A stretch of DNA of 64,000 nucleotides from positions 62,001-126,000 of the forward strand of contig JAXLWB010000001.1 of the NCBI GenBank assembly GCA_046328715.1, in the 5' to 3' direction. A model generated the notes under the pieces. It was not told the DNA's origin. It saw only the letters and a list, made by a program, of their open reading frames with translations, and did no database searches. The translations under genes and the position numbers were made by a program. Below are positions 62,836-64,000 of the stretch, one piece after another. Every line of letters starts with the position of its first letter. The first letter of the stretch is position 1. The DNA comes from JAXLWB01 sp046328715 (lineage in GTDB: Bacteria; Chloroflexota; Anaerolineae; Caldilineales; Caldilineaceae).

Positions 62836-64000
62836 ACCGATTGCGCTATTTCGGCGATGATAATTTCAAAAGGTGCCAGGGTGAGCGCATCCAGATGAAA
62901 CGTTTGCTCATCCCGGGCTGCGCTGGTAAAGAGCAGCCTTGACAGCTTCACACCCGCGTCGAACGCAATCGCCTGTGCGCTAGCTGAGAAATTAAGCACA
63001 ACCAAACAGCACTGTTCGGTCGCTTGGTCCGTGCGCAAAAAGGCTAGATACTCTTTGCTGTCGAGATGGAGCGCTTCGTAATCACCCGTAACAAGTGCTG
63101 GTGCCGCACGACGGAGGTGCAGCAGCCGCCGATAGAAATTTAACATCGAAGCAGGATCATCGATCTGGTCGGCGACATTGACGCCGTTGGCATAGTCAGG
63201 GTGGACGGGCAGCCAGGGTTGCACTGCGGACGGGCTAAAGCCAGCGTTGGGTGCCGCGCTCCACTGTAACGGACTGCGACAGCGATCTCGGGTCATGGCG
63301 ATGACGGTGCGTAGTGCATCTTCTGGCGCAAGGTTCATCTTGTCGGTCAGCATGGCATACTGTTTGATGGCGGCAGTGTCACGAAATGTCTCCAGGCTGC
63401 TTAATTCCAGATCGCTCATGCCGATCTCTTCGCCGTTAAAAAGAAACGGTGTGCCCTTGAGGGTCAGCAGCAGTGCGACGTGCAGCCGCGCCAATGCAGC
63501 GTTATTGGCCCCATCACCGTAACGACTCCATAGCCGCCGGCCATCGTGGTTGCCAAGTGTATTACAGGGCCAGGCATCAACCGGAAGTTCGGCCAGCCGT
63601 ACTGCCTGATTGGCCCGGATATGAGACGGTGTTAGCCGCTCCGTCTGCATCAGTGGAAAGTTGAAGACCAGGTGTAATTCATCGTTGTTGGTTCCATGAA
63701 AGGCGACATTCTCATCCTCGCCGATCAGGACGCGATCTCCTGGATATTCATTGAGCAGGCTACGCAATTCCTGCATCAACTCGTGCAGACCCGGTTGCCG
63801 AATCTGATAGCGCAGCAAGGTATCATAGTCCTGTTTATTCAAGAGGTTGGCGTCTAGAATCTCATCAACGCTGCGTGGTAGCTCATGATCGGGCATGTCT
63901 GGGTGTTCGTAAACGGTCGCAATTGCGTCCAGTCGGAAACCATCCACGCCCAGGTCGAGCCAGAAGCGCACAGCCTCCCACATCGCCTGCTTGACCTCTG
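62832..64000 (-). CDS. GH13 alpha-glucosidase (C-terminal part; 5' end outside window)
   Basis: About 389 codons; the frame stays open to the window edge, so the N-terminus is missing and the internal Met at 63983 is not the start. The nucleophile Asp is in DGFRLDAI, the acid/base Glu in VLIGEDENV and the transition-state Asp in NTLGNHDGRR. The GEEIG and RDRCRSPLQW segments are typical of oligo-1,6-glucosidase/alpha-glucosidase-like GH13 enzymes. It should hydrolyse alpha-glucosidic bonds of small maltooligosaccharides or isomaltose-like sugars. It ends with a short C-terminal beta domain. Confidence 0.92.
   Translation of the reverse strand, partial: EVKQAMWEAVRFWLDLGVDGFRLDAIATVYEHPDMPDHELPRSVDEILDANLLNKQDYDTLLRYQIRQPGLHELMQELRSLLNEYPGDRVLIGEDENVAFHGTNNDELHLVFNFPLMQTERLTPSHIRANQAVRLAELPVDAWPCNTLGNHDGRRLWSRYGDGANNAALARLHVALLLTLKGTPFLFNGEEIGMSDLELSSLETFRDTAAIKQYAMLTDKMNLAPEDALRTVIAMTRDRCRSPLQWSAAPNAGFSPSAVQPWLPVHPDYANGVNVADQIDDPASMLNFYRRLLHLRRAAPALVTGDYEALHLDSKEYLAFLRTDQATEQCCLVVLNFSASAQAIAFDAGVKLSRLLFTSAARDEQTFHLDALTLAPFEIIIAEIAQSV

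Overview
The window (about 50% G+C) most likely comes from a member of the phylum Chloroflexota. This is inferred, not proven. The pointers are Thr-Pro-rich secreted proteins, large DUF11/SdrD-B surface proteins (one with a C-terminal YLPL-type motif), a type-B succinate dehydrogenase, many ECF/anti-sigma, DUF and GNAT genes, and hairpin-rich intergenic DNA. No rRNA, tRNA, CRISPR array, integrase or transposase gene was seen.

Layout. 1-5.3 kb: a partial SH3-domain lipoprotein translationally coupled to a CheY-like receiver, ribosomal protein L9, a large multi-pass membrane protein and a 65-residue protein. 5.6-10.8 kb: a class I glutamine amidotransferase-like hydrolase, a DUF4332 protein, an ECF sigma/anti-sigma pair, an SDR oxidoreductase and a beta-propeller protein with a PEP-CTERM tail. 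11-16.2 kb: TCA genes icd and sdhCAB. 16.3-18.8 kb: a type II restriction-modification pair with a BsuBI/PstI-like nuclease. 18.8-24.3 kb: a DEAD-box helicase, then a sugar ABC importer (binding protein plus one polypeptide carrying both permease domains, no ATPase). 24.7-37.3 kb: three consecutive giant secreted proteins followed by a secreted trypsin-like protease. 37.3-43.4 kb: a reverse-strand operon (DapA family, ceramidase-like, DUF1349, thioesterase, P-loop kinase) flanked by a sugar isomerase and a 2-hydroxyacid dehydrogenase. 43.7-47.3 kb: a DUF5678-like/retropepsin-like pair, the first PII and ammonium transporter, and a GNAT enzyme. 47.5-53.5 kb: a GntR/FCD regulator with a clear promoter and palindromic operator, 2-oxoacid:ferredoxin oxidoreductase alpha and beta, PlsC and a SirB1-like protein. 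53.6-64 kb: a DUF6909-like protein, two more ammonium transporters, DUF72, a Ser/Thr kinase, a second PII, an alpha/beta hydrolase and the C-terminal part of a GH13 glucosidase.

Two patterns stand out. First, the three giant surface proteins appear to share split DUF11 (Ig-like) domains. Proteins 1 and 2 end after the central strands of a DUF11 repeat. Proteins 2 and 3 begin, directly after their signal peptides, with the missing last strands of such a repeat. This is what a head-to-tail, strand-complemented surface fibre would need, although gene fission could also explain it. Second, many intergenic spaces hold long imperfect hairpins whose arms are built from a stuttered short word. They start at or within a few bases of stop codons and in one case encode the end of a protein.

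Metabolically the window links the oxidative TCA cycle (icd, sdhCAB, a probable 2-oxoglutarate:ferredoxin oxidoreductase) with nitrogen sensing (three Amt, two PII). PII proteins read 2-oxoglutarate, which would connect the two.
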